A DNA stretch of 64,000 nucleotides from Oceanospirillaceae bacterium (GCA_013215505.1 JABSQZ010000010.1:62001-126000), one strand, 5' to 3'. Counted from the first letter of the stretch, positions 1 to 9,174 are shown. Translations and numbers: made by a program. The notes: generated by a model from the letters alone, not told the origin.

Positions 1-9
1 GGACAGCAC

Positions 10-1422
10 ATGAAGCAAATCCCGGTTAGCGATATCACTCCCAAGCCCAGCAGAGAAGTTGAAACTTACGACTTATACGCGAAACGCGAACATATCTACG
101 TAAAATTTTATAAAGGCATTTATAAGAACCTGCGGATCATATCCGGAGCCATAATGCTGGCTATGTTTTACGGCTTCCCCTGGATCCAGTGGGGTGATCG
201 ACAGGCTATTTTGTTCGATTTACCCAATCGCCAATTCCATGTCTTTAGTGCCACTTTTTGGCCTCAAGATTTTATTTTGTTATCCGTACTGCTAATTATT
301 CTGGCATTTGTGCTCTTTGTTGTCACTGTATTCGCCGGGCGCCTCTGGTGTGGTTATGCCTGCCCGCAATTTGTCTGGACCTGGTTGTTTATCTGGGCGG
401 AAAGGATCACTGAAGGCGATCGCAACCAGCGCATGCGCCAAGACAAAAAACCTATGACCGCTGTACTCTTTAGCCGTAAGATTGCCAAACACAGCATATG
501 GTTTGTACTCTCTATCAGCACCGCTATAGCTTTTGTCGGCTACTTCACTCCAATACGCGAGCTCGCCCCCAGCTTTATCGCTTTGGGACTAGGTCCCTGG
601 GAGCTGTGGTGGATTGGCTTTATTGGTGTTGCCACTTATGGCAATGCGGGCTGGCTGCGGGAGCAAGTGTGTATTTATATGTGCCCGTACGCACGCTTTC
701 AAAGCGTTATGTTTGACCGTGACACCTTGGTTATTTCCTATGACGAAATACGTGGCGAGAGCCGTGGCAAGCGCAGTCGCAAAACTGATTATGTCGCCGA
801 GGGCCTGGGTGACTGTATCGACTGTCACCACTGTGTGAACGTCTGCCCCACCGGCATAGATATACGTGATGGCCTGCAAATTGAATGTGTCGCCTGCGGG
901 GCCTGCGTCGATGCCTGCGATGACATTATGAGTCGTATTGGCTACAAAAAAGGACTGATAAAGTACACCACAGAGACTAATTTAGAGGGCGGTGATACAC
1001 GCATTTTACGGCCCAAACTACTCTCTTACCTGGTGATTGTGATAGCCATGATGATCTATTTCGGCTATGTAATTTTTGACCGTAAACCCATTGAAGTCGA
1101 CGTACACAGAGACCGAAGCCAGATGTTTATTGAAGTTTCTGATGAGCTTATAGAAAACGCCTATACTCTGAAAATTGCCAACAAAGGCCATACCGAGGAG
1201 CGGTTTTTGATCACAGTAACAGGCATACCCGGCATACAATTGATGAGCATTGATACAGTCTTGGTCAAAGCGGGAGAACTGATCGACTACCCCATCAGAA
1301 TACGTGCCAGCATCTATAAAATAAGTCAGCGCAATACTCCAATCGACATTAGAGTAGTGGCAAAGTCTAATGCCGATACCTATTCGGTTAACGAAAGTAG
1401 ATTCATGGCACCTATTAATTAA
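10..1422 (+). CDS. ccoG: Cytochrome c oxidase accessory protein CcoG (FixG/RdxA family)
   Basis: This is a membrane-bound polyferredoxin needed for assembly of the cbb3-type (high oxygen affinity) cytochrome oxidase; in the family it acts in copper reduction for the CuB site. The 470-residue length is normal. Visible features are an N-terminal hydrophobic segment, the family signature CGYACPQ near residue 115, a second cysteine motif MCPYARFQ, and two 4Fe-4S motifs (CIDCHHCVNVCP near residue 269, then CVACGACVDAC). A further transmembrane helix near residue 340 is followed by an Ig-like periplasmic tail. A GGA ribosome binding site sits 6 nt before the ATG. It is the first gene of the ccoG-fixH-ccoI-ccoS order; the structural ccoNOQP genes are not in the window and may lie just upstream. 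Confidence 0.96.
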   Translation: MKQIPVSDITPKPSREVETYDLYAKREHIYVKFYKGIYKNLRIISGAIMLAMFYGFPWIQWGDRQAILFDLPNRQFHVFSATFWPQDFILLSVLLIILAFVLFVVTVFAGRLWCGYACPQFVWTWLFIWAERITEGDRNQRMRQDKKPMTAVLFSRKIAKHSIWFVLSISTAIAFVGYFTPIRELAPSFIALGLGPWELWWIGFIGVATYGNAGWLREQVCIYMCPYARFQSVMFDRDTLVISYDEIRGESRGKRSRKTDYVAEGLGDCIDCHHCVNVCPTGIDIRDGLQIECVACGACVDACDDIMSRIGYKKGLIKYTTETNLEGGDTRILRPKLLSYLVIVIAMMIYFGYVIFDRKPIEVDVHRDRSQMFIEVSDELIENAYTLKIANKGHTEERFLITVTGIPGIQLMSIDTVLVKAGELIDYPIRIRASIYKISQRNTPIDIRVVAKSNADTYSVNESRFMAPIN

Positions 1423-1597
1423 ATTAGTGCGCCAATATTTAATCTTCAGCCGGCGCTGCACAGTCTGTGCTGGCTATGCAGCGAAACAGACATTAATCAA
1501 TATATCGGTACTGCAGAGTCGATCAATGATCGCAGAATCGACTCAGTTGAGTTAATATACGCGCATATTTTTTAATACGAGTCAGCCCAATTTAACT

Positions 1598-2119
1598 ATG
1601 AAAACTGAACAAGAATACGCCCTAGACCCTTGGTATAAACAACCTTGGCTACTGCTCGCCATGATCCCGCTGGTGGCCACCGTCATCGCCGGTACGACTT
1701 TCCTGGTAGTATCCATCATCAGCTCCGATGGGATAGTCAAAGATGACTACTATCGTGAGGCCCGAGGCTATATCAGCGATCCGACTAAAATACAGGCTGC
1801 CTACGACAAGAATATCGCCGCCAATCTGGCCATTGATAACCTCACCGGGGACCTATCGCTGCGCCTAAGCGGCGACTTTTCCAGCTACCCGGATAGACTG
1901 TATCTGGACTTTGTCTCCCCAACCCACCAAAAGTACGATTTGAGCATTGTCTTAAAACAAGTCGCCGGACAACCTTTTTATCTGGGCTCGTTAAGTGCAC
2001 CTATCGAAGGCAAACGCTATATCATGATTAACGCTGCTGATGCCAGCTGGCGTCTGCGCGCAGAGATAAATCCCCCCTATGAACAGCGAAATTTTTCCAT
2101 AAGGGCTGAGAAACCATAA
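1598..2119 (+). CDS. FixH/CcoH-family cbb3 oxidase assembly protein
   Basis: A 173-residue membrane-anchored periplasmic protein of the FixH family. It has a short cytoplasmic N-terminus with the PWYKQPWLL pattern, one transmembrane helix at about residues 17-42, and a periplasmic domain beginning with the family-typical VKDDYYREAR segment. FixH/CcoH proteins stabilise cbb3 oxidase subunits during assembly, possibly together with the copper pump encoded next door. It lies 175 bp after ccoG and 4 bp before ccoI, so it is almost certainly cotranscribed with ccoI. The 175-bp gap is long for this operon and could hold a secondary promoter, but no convincing site was seen. Confidence 0.92.
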   Translation: MKTEQEYALDPWYKQPWLLLAMIPLVATVIAGTTFLVVSIISSDGIVKDDYYREARGYISDPTKIQAAYDKNIAANLAIDNLTGDLSLRLSGDFSSYPDRLYLDFVSPTHQKYDLSIVLKQVAGQPFYLGSLSAPIEGKRYIMINAADASWRLRAEINPPYEQRNFSIRAEKP

Positions 2120-2123
2120 ACAG

Positions 2124-4577
2124 ATGGATAGCCTTGAAGTACCAGATGATGCCTGTTACCACTGCCTGTTAGACATTCCCAAGCACAGTGATTTCAGTGT
2201 GCTGATCGACGGTAGCAGCAGGTCTATGTGCTGCCCCGGTTGTTCGGCAGTTGCCCAGACCATCATAGATAGCGGCCTGCATAACTACTACCGGCATCGC
2301 AGCGAGAACCCCAGCGGTAAAAATCTAGAGTTACAGTCGCTAGTTCCCGAGGAGCTGGCGCTGTACAACAGCGACGCTGTACAAATCGAATTTGTCAGTC
2401 GCTGTGAGGACGGCCTTAAAGAAGCGACCTTAGTCATTGAAGGCATCACTTGTGCCGCTTGCATCTGGCTGTTGGAACACCATTTAGAGAAACAGCCGGG
2501 AGTGCACAATTTCTCTGTCAATATGAGCAACCACCGGGCACAGATTAGCTGGCAAAGTGAAGATATCCAGCTCAGCGAAATACTGTCTAAAATATATCAA
2601 ATTGGTTACCGCGCTCACCCCTATCGGGCCGACACCGAAGAGAGACTACTGGCTCGTGAGAAAAAACGTGCCATGTTGCGACTGGGTGTCGCCGGCGTCG
2701 GCATGATGCAAGTGCTGGCTCTGGCGATCGCACTCTACGCCGGCGGATTTCAGGGAATAGAAACCGACACAGAGCAATGGCTGCGCTGGAGCAGTCTTGT
2801 AATTTGCACACCGATTATTTTTTATGCCGCCCTGCCCTTTTTTACAGCCGCTTACCGCGATCTTAAAACCCGTCATTTAAGCATGGATGTGCCTGTCTCT
2901 ATCGCCATAGGCGGTGCCTTTGTCGCCAGCGCCTGGGCCACTATCAGTCACAGTGGTGAGATTTATTTCGACTCAGTAGCGATGTTTACTTTCTTTTTGC
3001 TGTTTGGCCGCTATCTGGAGATGCAGGCCAGACATCGCACCGGACGCGCCGGTAACGCGCTGCAAAATCTACTGCCGCAAGCTGCTATTAAACTAGTCAG
3101 CGATGATCAGGGCAACCCTAAAGAGCTGTTAATATCCGCGGCAGAGCTAGTGGTCGGAGATCGTATATTAGTCAAACCCGGGCAGATAATTCCCGCCGAT
3201 GCACTGATCAGCAGCGGATTTTCCAGCATAGACGAGTCAGCGCTCACCGGCGAATATCTGCCACAGCGTCGCTCGGAGGGAGAAGCGGTTGTTGGCGGCA
3301 CTTTAAACGTCGAGAACCCTATCCAATTGACTGTCACTCACGTTGGCAGCCAGACCCAATTATCGGCGATCGTGCGCCTATTAGAGCGTGCTGCCAGTGA
3401 AAAACCGAAAATGGCCAAACTGGCCGACAGAGTTGCCAACTACTTTGTCGCCTGCGTCTTACTGGCCGCCGTTGTAGTCAGCATCAGTTGGTATTTTATT
3501 GATCCAGACAAAGCTTTCTGGATCACTTTATCAGTATTAGTTGTCACTTGCCCCTGCGCTCTGTCACTCGCCACACCCACTGCCTTAACCACAGCTACCG
3601 GCAACTTGCGACAGCTGGGGCTACTGATAACCCGTGGGCACGTACTGGAGAACCTGGCGGTTTGCTCAGACATTGTATTCGACAAGACCGGTACTTTAAC
3701 CCAGGGTAATCTGTGTATCGAAAGAACCATCGCTGCGAACCCAGATCTGGCACTGCAGATAGCCGCTGCCTTAGAAGCCCATTCAGAGCACCCGATTTCC
3801 CAGGCCTTCAAATTCTATCGACAGCAAACTGCCGAAAACATCAACGTGACCTTAGGCCAAGGTATCGAAGGTTGCTTTCAGGGTAAGTTGTACCGTATAG
3901 GCAAGCCCGAATTTTCTGCGCAGCTGCTAAGCTGCGATACCGACAGCTGTGTACCCGCCGAGGATGGCCACTGGCTACTGCTGTGTGATGAAAAACAAAT
4001 TATCGGTTGGTTCCTGATTGCCGACAGTTTGCGCCCGGACAGTAAAGACTGCGTTAATACTTTGCAGCAGTTAGGTATCACTGTCCATATGCTCACCGGA
4101 GACAGCTCTTCCAGTGCCCCGAAAACCGCTGCTGAGCTTGGCATAGAAAAAATTTGCGCTAGCGCCAGCCCCGAACAAAAAAATCAATACATACAGGCAC
4201 TGCAGCAACAGGGAGCGAAAGTGCTAATGGTGGGTGATGGCATCAACGACTTGCCGGTACTGGCGGGAGCCCAGACCTCTATCGCCATGGGTAGCGCTTC
4301 AGACTTAGCCAAAACCCATGCCGATGCCGTATTAACTAACGGCGAATTGGCGGTGATCGGCCAGGCAGTGTTACTGGCGAAAAAAACCAACAAGGTCATA
4401 AAACAAAATATTTGCTGGGCTTTTGCTTATAACATGACCGCCCTGCCGCTGGCTGCCTTTGGTTTAATACCCCCTTATGCCGCCGCCATCGGCATGTCGC
4501 TGAGCTCATTATTTGTAGTCTCTAACGCATTGCGTCTAGGTAAAAAAGTGATTCATAAACAAAGGCGGAGCCTCTAA
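2124..4577 (+). CDS. ccoI: Cu-translocating P1B-type ATPase CcoI/FixI
   Basis: An 817-residue copper-exporting P-type ATPase that supplies copper for cbb3 oxidase assembly. The order is: N-terminal metal-binding region with CYHC and CCPGC pairs (about residues 12-40), HMA domain with GITCAACIW (about 108-116), eight predicted membrane helices, the actuator TGE motif (LTGEYLP), the membrane CPC motif near residue 476, the phosphorylation site DKTGTLTQG at D520, the HP motif EHPIS, and GDGINDLPVL near residue 704. All catalytic motifs are intact. The CcoI subtype is assigned from the extended N-terminal cysteine domain and from position between fixH and ccoS. Its stop overlaps the ccoS start (TAATG). 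Confidence 0.96.
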   Translation: MDSLEVPDDACYHCLLDIPKHSDFSVLIDGSSRSMCCPGCSAVAQTIIDSGLHNYYRHRSENPSGKNLELQSLVPEELALYNSDAVQIEFVSRCEDGLKEATLVIEGITCAACIWLLEHHLEKQPGVHNFSVNMSNHRAQISWQSEDIQLSEILSKIYQIGYRAHPYRADTEERLLAREKKRAMLRLGVAGVGMMQVLALAIALYAGGFQGIETDTEQWLRWSSLVICTPIIFYAALPFFTAAYRDLKTRHLSMDVPVSIAIGGAFVASAWATISHSGEIYFDSVAMFTFFLLFGRYLEMQARHRTGRAGNALQNLLPQAAIKLVSDDQGNPKELLISAAELVVGDRILVKPGQIIPADALISSGFSSIDESALTGEYLPQRRSEGEAVVGGTLNVENPIQLTVTHVGSQTQLSAIVRLLERAASEKPKMAKLADRVANYFVACVLLAAVVVSISWYFIDPDKAFWITLSVLVVTCPCALSLATPTALTTATGNLRQLGLLITRGHVLENLAVCSDIVFDKTGTLTQGNLCIERTIAANPDLALQIAAALEAHSEHPISQAFKFYRQQTAENINVTLGQGIEGCFQGKLYRIGKPEFSAQLLSCDTDSCVPAEDGHWLLLCDEKQIIGWFLIADSLRPDSKDCVNTLQQLGITVHMLTGDSSSSAPKTAAELGIEKICASASPEQKNQYIQALQQQGAKVLMVGDGINDLPVLAGAQTSIAMGSASDLAKTHADAVLTNGELAVIGQAVLLAKKTNKVIKQNICWAFAYNMTALPLAAFGLIPPYAAAIGMSLSSLFVVSNALRLGKKVIHKQRRSL

Positions 4578-4825
4578 TGGAAATACTCCCTTTTCTACTC
4601 GGCATCTCAATTTTTTTCTTCTTTGGGGCGATATTATTTTTCTTCTGGAGCGTTAACAATGGTCAGTATGATGATCTTGAATCGCCGGCGCATAAAATAC
4701 TCTTTGATGACGACGACGACTTGATTCCCGACGATATCAAGCAAAAAACCCGTGCTAGCCTTGCCGCTAATGCCGCCAAAAGCGCCGCTAAAACCCGCTC
4801 AGGCAACCCGCCTGAGAACAGCTAA
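4577..4825 (+). CDS. ccoS: cbb3-type oxidase assembly protein CcoS
   Basis: An 82-residue protein with a single N-terminal membrane helix (about residues 5-27), followed by the CcoS-typical WSVNNGQYDDLESPA segment and an acidic stretch. CcoS is required for cofactor insertion (heme and CuB) into cbb3 oxidase. The Lys/Ala-rich tail after residue 55 is longer than in minimal CcoS proteins. Start and stop codons overlap those of both neighbours (TAATG at each junction), which indicates translational coupling with ccoI and the next gene. Confidence 0.95.
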   Translation: MEILPFLLGISIFFFFGAILFFFWSVNNGQYDDLESPAHKILFDDDDDLIPDDIKQKTRASLAANAAKSAAKTRSGNPPENS

Positions 4826-5502
4826 TGTTTGACACACTGTCGCTGGCAAGTGCCTTCTTTCTTGGGATATTGGGCAGCGCTCACTGCATTGGGATGTGTG
4901 GCGGCATAGCCTCCAGTATCGCCCTGACCAGCAGTGCCAATAAAACCCGCAGCCTGCTCTTTTATAATCTAGGCCGCATCAGCAGTTATGCTACCGCCGG
5001 TGCCATCCTCGGCTCTGTGGATTATTTGATCCGCTATGGAGCCCTGGAAAGCTATCTGCGACTATTCGCCGCATTGATGTTAATCACCATGGGTCTGTAT
5101 GTCGCACAATGGTGGCGCGGACTGAGCAAAATTGAAACACTAGGTCACAAACTTTGGCGTTTTATCAGCCCCGCCGCCAGCAAGCTGTTACCGGTTAGCA
5201 ATTTAAGGCAGGCTTTCAGCTTAGGTGTTTTTTGGGGCTGGCTGCCCTGCGGCCTAGTCTACAGCACTCTTATTTGGAGCAGCGCCGCCAATAGCAGTGG
5301 CCAGAGCGCACTGCTGATGTTATTTTTTGGTCTTGGCACTATGCCGGCAATGATGACCACTAGTCTGTTGGCGAAACAGCTTAAAAGTTTGTTCAGCAAA
5401 CGCATCAGTCAGCAAATCAGCGGTGCCACCATCGTCGCCTTCGGTCTCTACAGCATTCCCTGGCGCGGTTTAATTGACATTTTAAATGGTCCCCTGACAT
5501 GA
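4825..5502 (+). CDS. TauE/SafE-type (COG2836-like) integral membrane protein
   Basis: A 225-residue polytopic membrane protein with about six hydrophobic segments. It opens with the characteristic FLGILGSAHCIGMCGGI motif and later carries GVFWGWLPCGLVYST. This pair of motifs, HCIGMCGG and PCGL, defines the sulfite-exporter/heavy-metal-transport-like family that commonly follows ccoS in proteobacteria. The conserved cysteines fit a role in copper or thiol handling during oxidase assembly, but the substrate is unproven. The start overlaps the ccoS stop (TAATG) and the stop overlaps the next start (ATGA). Confidence 0.88.
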   Translation: MFDTLSLASAFFLGILGSAHCIGMCGGIASSIALTSSANKTRSLLFYNLGRISSYATAGAILGSVDYLIRYGALESYLRLFAALMLITMGLYVAQWWRGLSKIETLGHKLWRFISPAASKLLPVSNLRQAFSLGVFWGWLPCGLVYSTLIWSSAANSSGQSALLMLFFGLGTMPAMMTTSLLAKQLKSLFSKRISQQISGATIVAFGLYSIPWRGLIDILNGPLT

Positions 5503-6251
5503 ACAACATACTCTTCATCTGCGCCTTGGCCGAAGAAAAAGCAGCCCTGACAGAAACCTTATCCAGCATGCTCAAACAGCATATAATCAGCGCGCCTCTG
5601 CAGTTGCATCTCGAGCAATATCAACAGCAGCATCTGAATATCTATGTCTGCGAGTCGGGAATGGGCAACGTCAATGCCGGCGTTAAACTGGCACTCATAT
5701 TAGCCAGCGTCGAGATTCAACAAATAGTACTGATTGGCGTTGGCGGCGCGCTGACATCTACTCTAGAGATTGGTGAAATGGTCATCAGTGATGGCGTCAT
5801 CCAACACGATTATTACTCTTCACTGACACAAGGTGACTATTTAATGCGCCCGGGTGAGCTGATATTAGAACCTGATCAGGCGCAGCAGTACGACCCTATT
5901 ATGCGCTCCCAAGTCTCAGAGCTAGACCTTTCACAACTGCAGCACCCTCAAGTCAAAGTCCGTTATGGACTGATCGCCTCAGGTTGTGAGTTTGTCGGTA
6001 CCGCTGCACGCAAACAACATATCCACCGTCAGTGTCAAAATGCGTTATTGGTCGATATGGAAGCCTGCGCTATCGCCCAAGTGGCCAATCAGCACACTGT
6101 GCCTTTTGTTATCGCCAAAACCGTTTCCGATAAATTGCACAGCGACGGCTCGATTGGCAGTGACTTCAGTAGTTTTCTCAGTAACGCCAGTCGCAACGCC
6201 GCTATTATCGCCGGACTGATTATCGATAAAGCCAGTACCCAGCACAAATAA
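5499..6251 (+). CDS. 5'-methylthioadenosine/S-adenosylhomocysteine nucleosidase-like protein
   Basis: A 250-residue PNP/UDP-phosphorylase-fold nucleosidase. Evidence is the N-terminal ICALAEEKAAL segment, the GVGGALTSTLEIGEMVIS loop, and the C-terminal VDMEACAIAQVA and AKTVSDKLHSDGS motifs that hold the purine-site acid and catalytic Asp in MTA/SAH nucleosidases. The predicted reaction is cleavage of methylthioadenosine or S-adenosylhomocysteine to adenine plus the thio-sugar. The subfamily is somewhat divergent, so a related nucleoside substrate is possible. It overlaps the preceding membrane gene by ATGA and so belongs to the cco operon transcript, an uncommon partner for oxidase-assembly genes. 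Confidence 0.85.
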   Translation: MNNILFICALAEEKAALTETLSSMLKQHIISAPLQLHLEQYQQQHLNIYVCESGMGNVNAGVKLALILASVEIQQIVLIGVGGALTSTLEIGEMVISDGVIQHDYYSSLTQGDYLMRPGELILEPDQAQQYDPIMRSQVSELDLSQLQHPQVKVRYGLIASGCEFVGTAARKQHIHRQCQNALLVDMEACAIAQVANQHTVPFVIAKTVSDKLHSDGSIGSDFSSFLSNASRNAAIIAGLIIDKASTQHK

Positions 6252-6476
6252 AATAATCTAATTAACACTCGTTAGCGACACAAAAAATCAATACAATAGT
6301 CGACCTTTAATCATTCACTGCGTTCTGTTTGTCGTATTTAATATGTCGTGATAATAACGAGACTCAGCTGATCGGCTGGCGATGGCAGTAGCCACTCGCT
6401 AACATCAGTACTGTAGAGTCAGAGCTATTACCGACAAAACATGCAAACAGGCGTTACTTCTGAGGATATGCTGCCC

Positions 6477-7385
6477 ATGTGGTTTAAAAATATTATTTTC
6501 TATCGCTTCACCGAAACCCTTAGTTACAGCAGCGAACAACTGGAAGAGGCATTCGCTGAACACTCTTTCACGCCCTGCAAAAGCCAGGAATTATCTCGCT
6601 ACGGCTGGGTGGCACCGCACCCTAAAATGCAGGACAGCCAAGTATTTTCCAGTACTGGCGCCTTTTTAATCACGGCCCAGAAAGAAGATAAACTGGTCCC
6701 CAGCTCAGTGGTTAACAAACAGCTGAAAGACAAAATGGCCATTATCGAGCACCAGGAAGGGCGTAAAGTATATCGCAAAGAGCAGCTGACGCTTAAAGAT
6801 GAAATAGTCTTAGATCTGCTGCCGCGCGCTTTCAGTAAATACAGCCAAACCAGTGCCTTAATCGTGCCACAACACGGATTTATCGCCGTTGACAGCTCCA
6901 GCTATTCCAAAGCTGAAGAGTTGTTAAACTTGTTGCGAAACAGCTTAGACACTTTACCTATTAAACTGCCGGATGTTAATCACTCACCTGGAGTGATGAT
7001 GTCGCAGTGGCTGAGCCAGGAAAACTTAATACCCGCCTTTAAATGTCTTGAAGAGTGCGAGTTGAAAGATCAAAGTGGCGAGGGTGCAGTGATCAAGGTC
7101 AAAGGCCAGGACTTGCAGTGTGACGAAATCACTATGCATTTAGATGCCGGTAAGCAAGTCAGTAAGCTGGCGTTGGAGTGGGATGAAAGTTTGAGTTTTA
7201 TCTTGCATGAAGACTTATCCATCAAGCGACTTAAGCCAACTGACCAGCTGGCAACCGAGCTCAACGAAGAGAATTCGGAAGACCCACTGGCGCGATTAGA
7301 TGCCGATACCTCGCGCTTAACCTTAGAGCTACAAAAACTGCTGCCACAACTGTTGGAAGCATTTGGCGGCGAAGTCAAACGCTAA
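6477..7385 (+). CDS. rdgC: Recombination-associated protein RdgC
   Basis: A 302-residue RdgC, close to the usual length of about 300. RdgC is a ring-shaped DNA-binding protein that modulates RecA filament activity. The sequence begins MWFKNIIFYRFTE, matching the family start, and contains SFTPCKSQELSRYGWV and a C-terminal Asp/Glu-rich region. An in-frame ATG at 6441 would add 12 residues not typical of the family; GAGG at 6462-6465 lies 11 nt before the chosen ATG. It stands alone, followed by a strong hairpin. Confidence 0.94.
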   Translation: MWFKNIIFYRFTETLSYSSEQLEEAFAEHSFTPCKSQELSRYGWVAPHPKMQDSQVFSSTGAFLITAQKEDKLVPSSVVNKQLKDKMAIIEHQEGRKVYRKEQLTLKDEIVLDLLPRAFSKYSQTSALIVPQHGFIAVDSSSYSKAEELLNLLRNSLDTLPIKLPDVNHSPGVMMSQWLSQENLIPAFKCLEECELKDQSGEGAVIKVKGQDLQCDEITMHLDAGKQVSKLALEWDESLSFILHEDLSIKRLKPTDQLATELNEENSEDPLARLDADTSRLTLELQKLLPQLLEAFGGEVKR

Positions 7386-7405
7386 TCCCTGACCAGCTTA
7401 ACCGA

Positions 7406-7432
7406 TTAGCTAAAGCTTGGCGCTTTAGCTAA
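7406..7432 (+). terminator. Hairpin downstream of rdgC
   Basis: Perfect 11-bp inverted repeat TTAGCTAAAGC / GCTTTAGCTAA with a 5-nt loop, starting 20 nt after the rdgC stop. It is followed by AATTGTAT rather than a clean T-run, so it is a probable but not classic intrinsic terminator separating rdgC from queE. Confidence 0.6.
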
Positions 7433-7469
7433 AATTGTATCACCCGTCAATAAGTGCAAAGAAATCCCC

Positions 7470-8114
7470 ATGTATAAAGTTAAAGAAATGTTCTACACCC
7501 TCCAAGGTGAAGGCGCCCAAGCCGGACGCCCCGCTGTTTTTTGCCGTTTTACCGGCTGTAACTTGTGGAGTGGCAGAGAGCGCGATCGAGCGAAATCTGT
7601 GTGTAATTTCTGTGATACTGACTTCATCGGCACCGACGGGCAAAATGGTGGCAAGTTTTCCAGCGCGACAGAGCTGGCCGATAAAATCGCCAGCTTCTGG
7701 CCCCCCGCTAAGCCAGGACAGAACGTTGAGGGAATTCCCTATGTGGTGTTTACCGGTGGTGAACCTGCACTGCAGTTAGATGAAGCACTGATCATCGCCC
7801 TGAAGCAGCATAATTTTGAAATCGCTATTGAGACCAATGGCACTAAAGTTCTGCCAGCGGGTATCGACTGGATTTGTGTCAGCCCTAAAGCCGACGCCAA
7901 GGTAATCATCGAACAGGGCCAGGAGTTAAAATTGGTCTATCCTCAGCCGCTGGCGATGCCACAGCGTTTTACAACGTTTAACTTCGAGCACTTTTACCTG
8001 CAGCCAATGGCCGAGTCCAATGCTAATCACACGAAAGCAACCATCGACTACTGCATGGCGCACCCGCGCTGGAAGCTGAGTTTGCAGACCCATAAGATAA
8101 CCGGCATAGATTAA
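7470..8114 (+). CDS. queE: 7-carboxy-7-deazaguanine synthase QueE
   Basis: A 214-residue radical-SAM enzyme that converts 6-carboxy-tetrahydropterin to 7-carboxy-7-deazaguanine in queuosine biosynthesis. It starts MYKVKEMFYTLQGEG and shows the atypical cluster motif CX14CX2C (CNLW, then VCNFCDTDF) rather than the standard CX3CX2C. The SAM-binding VFTGGEPALQ and the PKAD segment also fit QueE. No other queuosine genes are in the window. It ends 28 bp before the convergent LysR gene. Confidence 0.95.
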   Translation: MYKVKEMFYTLQGEGAQAGRPAVFCRFTGCNLWSGRERDRAKSVCNFCDTDFIGTDGQNGGKFSSATELADKIASFWPPAKPGQNVEGIPYVVFTGGEPALQLDEALIIALKQHNFEIAIETNGTKVLPAGIDWICVSPKADAKVIIEQGQELKLVYPQPLAMPQRFTTFNFEHFYLQPMAESNANHTKATIDYCMAHPRWKLSLQTHKITGID

Positions 8115-8142
8115 GCGACTCAACAGATTTTCGCCGTCAACA

Positions 8143-9030
8143 CTAGCGGGCAAATTCAGCCAGTGCAAAATCAATAAAACATCTGACTTTTTTTGCCACA
8201 TATTTTCTATGTGGGTAAATGGCAAACAGGCCAAATTCTAAAGTCGAATATTGCGCTAAGATGGGTATTAGCTGGCCGCTTTCGATGGCATCTTCGACAA
8301 TAAAATCAGGAGTCATGGCGATACCACCACCGGCGATGGCGATTTCACGTACCGCTTGTGGGCTGTTGACGGCAATAGATGAACTGACGTTGATAGTATG
8401 TGCATCTCCTGTCGGTGAAATAAATGGCCACTGCTTAGCTACTCTGAAATTACTGTCAATAATACAGCGATGCTCAGCCACTTGTTGCGGGGTCTTGGCT
8501 AAACCATATTCTTTTACATAGGCAGGTGATGCCGTTAATACCAGCCCAAAAGTGTCTAGATGTCTGGCTATCATATTAGAATCATCGACCCCGCCAATGC
8601 GCAGCCGCAGGTCAATGCCCTCTTCGAGCATATCTATGGCGGCATTCGTGAGAATCAACTCGACTTGCAACTCTGGGTAAAGGCGCAAAAATTTTGGCAG
8701 TAAAGGGGCAAGTTTCATCTCGCCAAAAGTGACTGGCGCACTTATTCGCAGCAGACCACGCACCTTTGTACGCTCACCCGTGACATTATCAAGCATCGCG
8801 GTAAATTGCTCCAGTAGGACAACGGACTGCTGATAGTAGCGACGTCCAGCCTCTGTCAGGGAAAGTGCTCTGGTGGTGCGATTAAATAATCTGACCCCTA
8901 ACTGACTTTCTACCTCACCGACATATTTACTCACTAGTGCCTTTGAAATACCCAATCTCTCGCTGGCAGCTGTGAAAGAGTTGGTCTCCACTACCGCCAC
9001 CACTGTTTTTAAACCATCTAAACTATCCAT
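8143..9030 (-). CDS. LysR-family transcriptional regulator
   Basis: A 295-residue LysR regulator with an N-terminal winged helix (MDSLDGLKTVVAVVETNSFT, then the recognition region GISKALVSKYVGEVE) and a substrate-binding effector domain. The ATG at 9030 is chosen over an upstream start at 9087 because it has a strong GAGGAGGG ribosome site and matches the family start. It is divergent from the glutaredoxin/hydrolase pair. The perfect palindrome TTGTCAA-N7-TTGACAA lies in the divergent interval and overlaps the predicted promoter of grx, so this regulator very likely controls that pair. The effector is unknown. Confidence 0.92.
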   Translation of the reverse strand: MDSLDGLKTVVAVVETNSFTAASERLGISKALVSKYVGEVESQLGVRLFNRTTRALSLTEAGRRYYQQSVVLLEQFTAMLDNVTGERTKVRGLLRISAPVTFGEMKLAPLLPKFLRLYPELQVELILTNAAIDMLEEGIDLRLRIGGVDDSNMIARHLDTFGLVLTASPAYVKEYGLAKTPQQVAEHRCIIDSNFRVAKQWPFISPTGDAHTINVSSSIAVNSPQAVREIAIAGGGIAMTPDFIVEDAIESGQLIPILAQYSTLEFGLFAIYPHRKYVAKKVRCFIDFALAEFAR

Positions 9031-9052
9031 AAACTGCCCTCCTCGCCATAGT

Positions 9053-9073
9053 TTGTCAATGCTACGTTGACAA
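9053..9073. promoter_or_regulatory. Candidate LysR operator (perfect palindrome)
   Basis: TTGTCAA-N7-TTGACAA, a perfect 7-bp inverted repeat between the divergent LysR and glutaredoxin genes. Its right arm contains the -35 box of the predicted forward promoter. LysR-type boxes are typically interrupted dyads of this form. Confidence 0.6.
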
Positions 9074-9096
9074 TCATTCAACATCAACCCTATTTA
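9067..9096 (+). promoter_or_regulatory. Predicted sigma-70 promoter for grx-hydrolase
   Basis: Consensus -35 TTGACA at 9067-9072, 18-nt spacer, and -10-like TATTTA at 9091-9096, giving a predicted 5' leader of about 70 nt before the glutaredoxin ATG. The -35 lies inside the palindrome, so binding there would directly affect initiation. Confidence 0.45.
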
Positions 9097-9174
9097 TCAA
9101 CATAGTTTTAATATGGATAATCATTGCATTGAGTCACTAAGCACCTTCTAACCAGGGGCCAATGAGGGAATTAA

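Noticed and set aside
589-879. Antisense ORFs opposite ccoG and other genes
   Set aside because: They are shadows of well-supported coding genes with known families.
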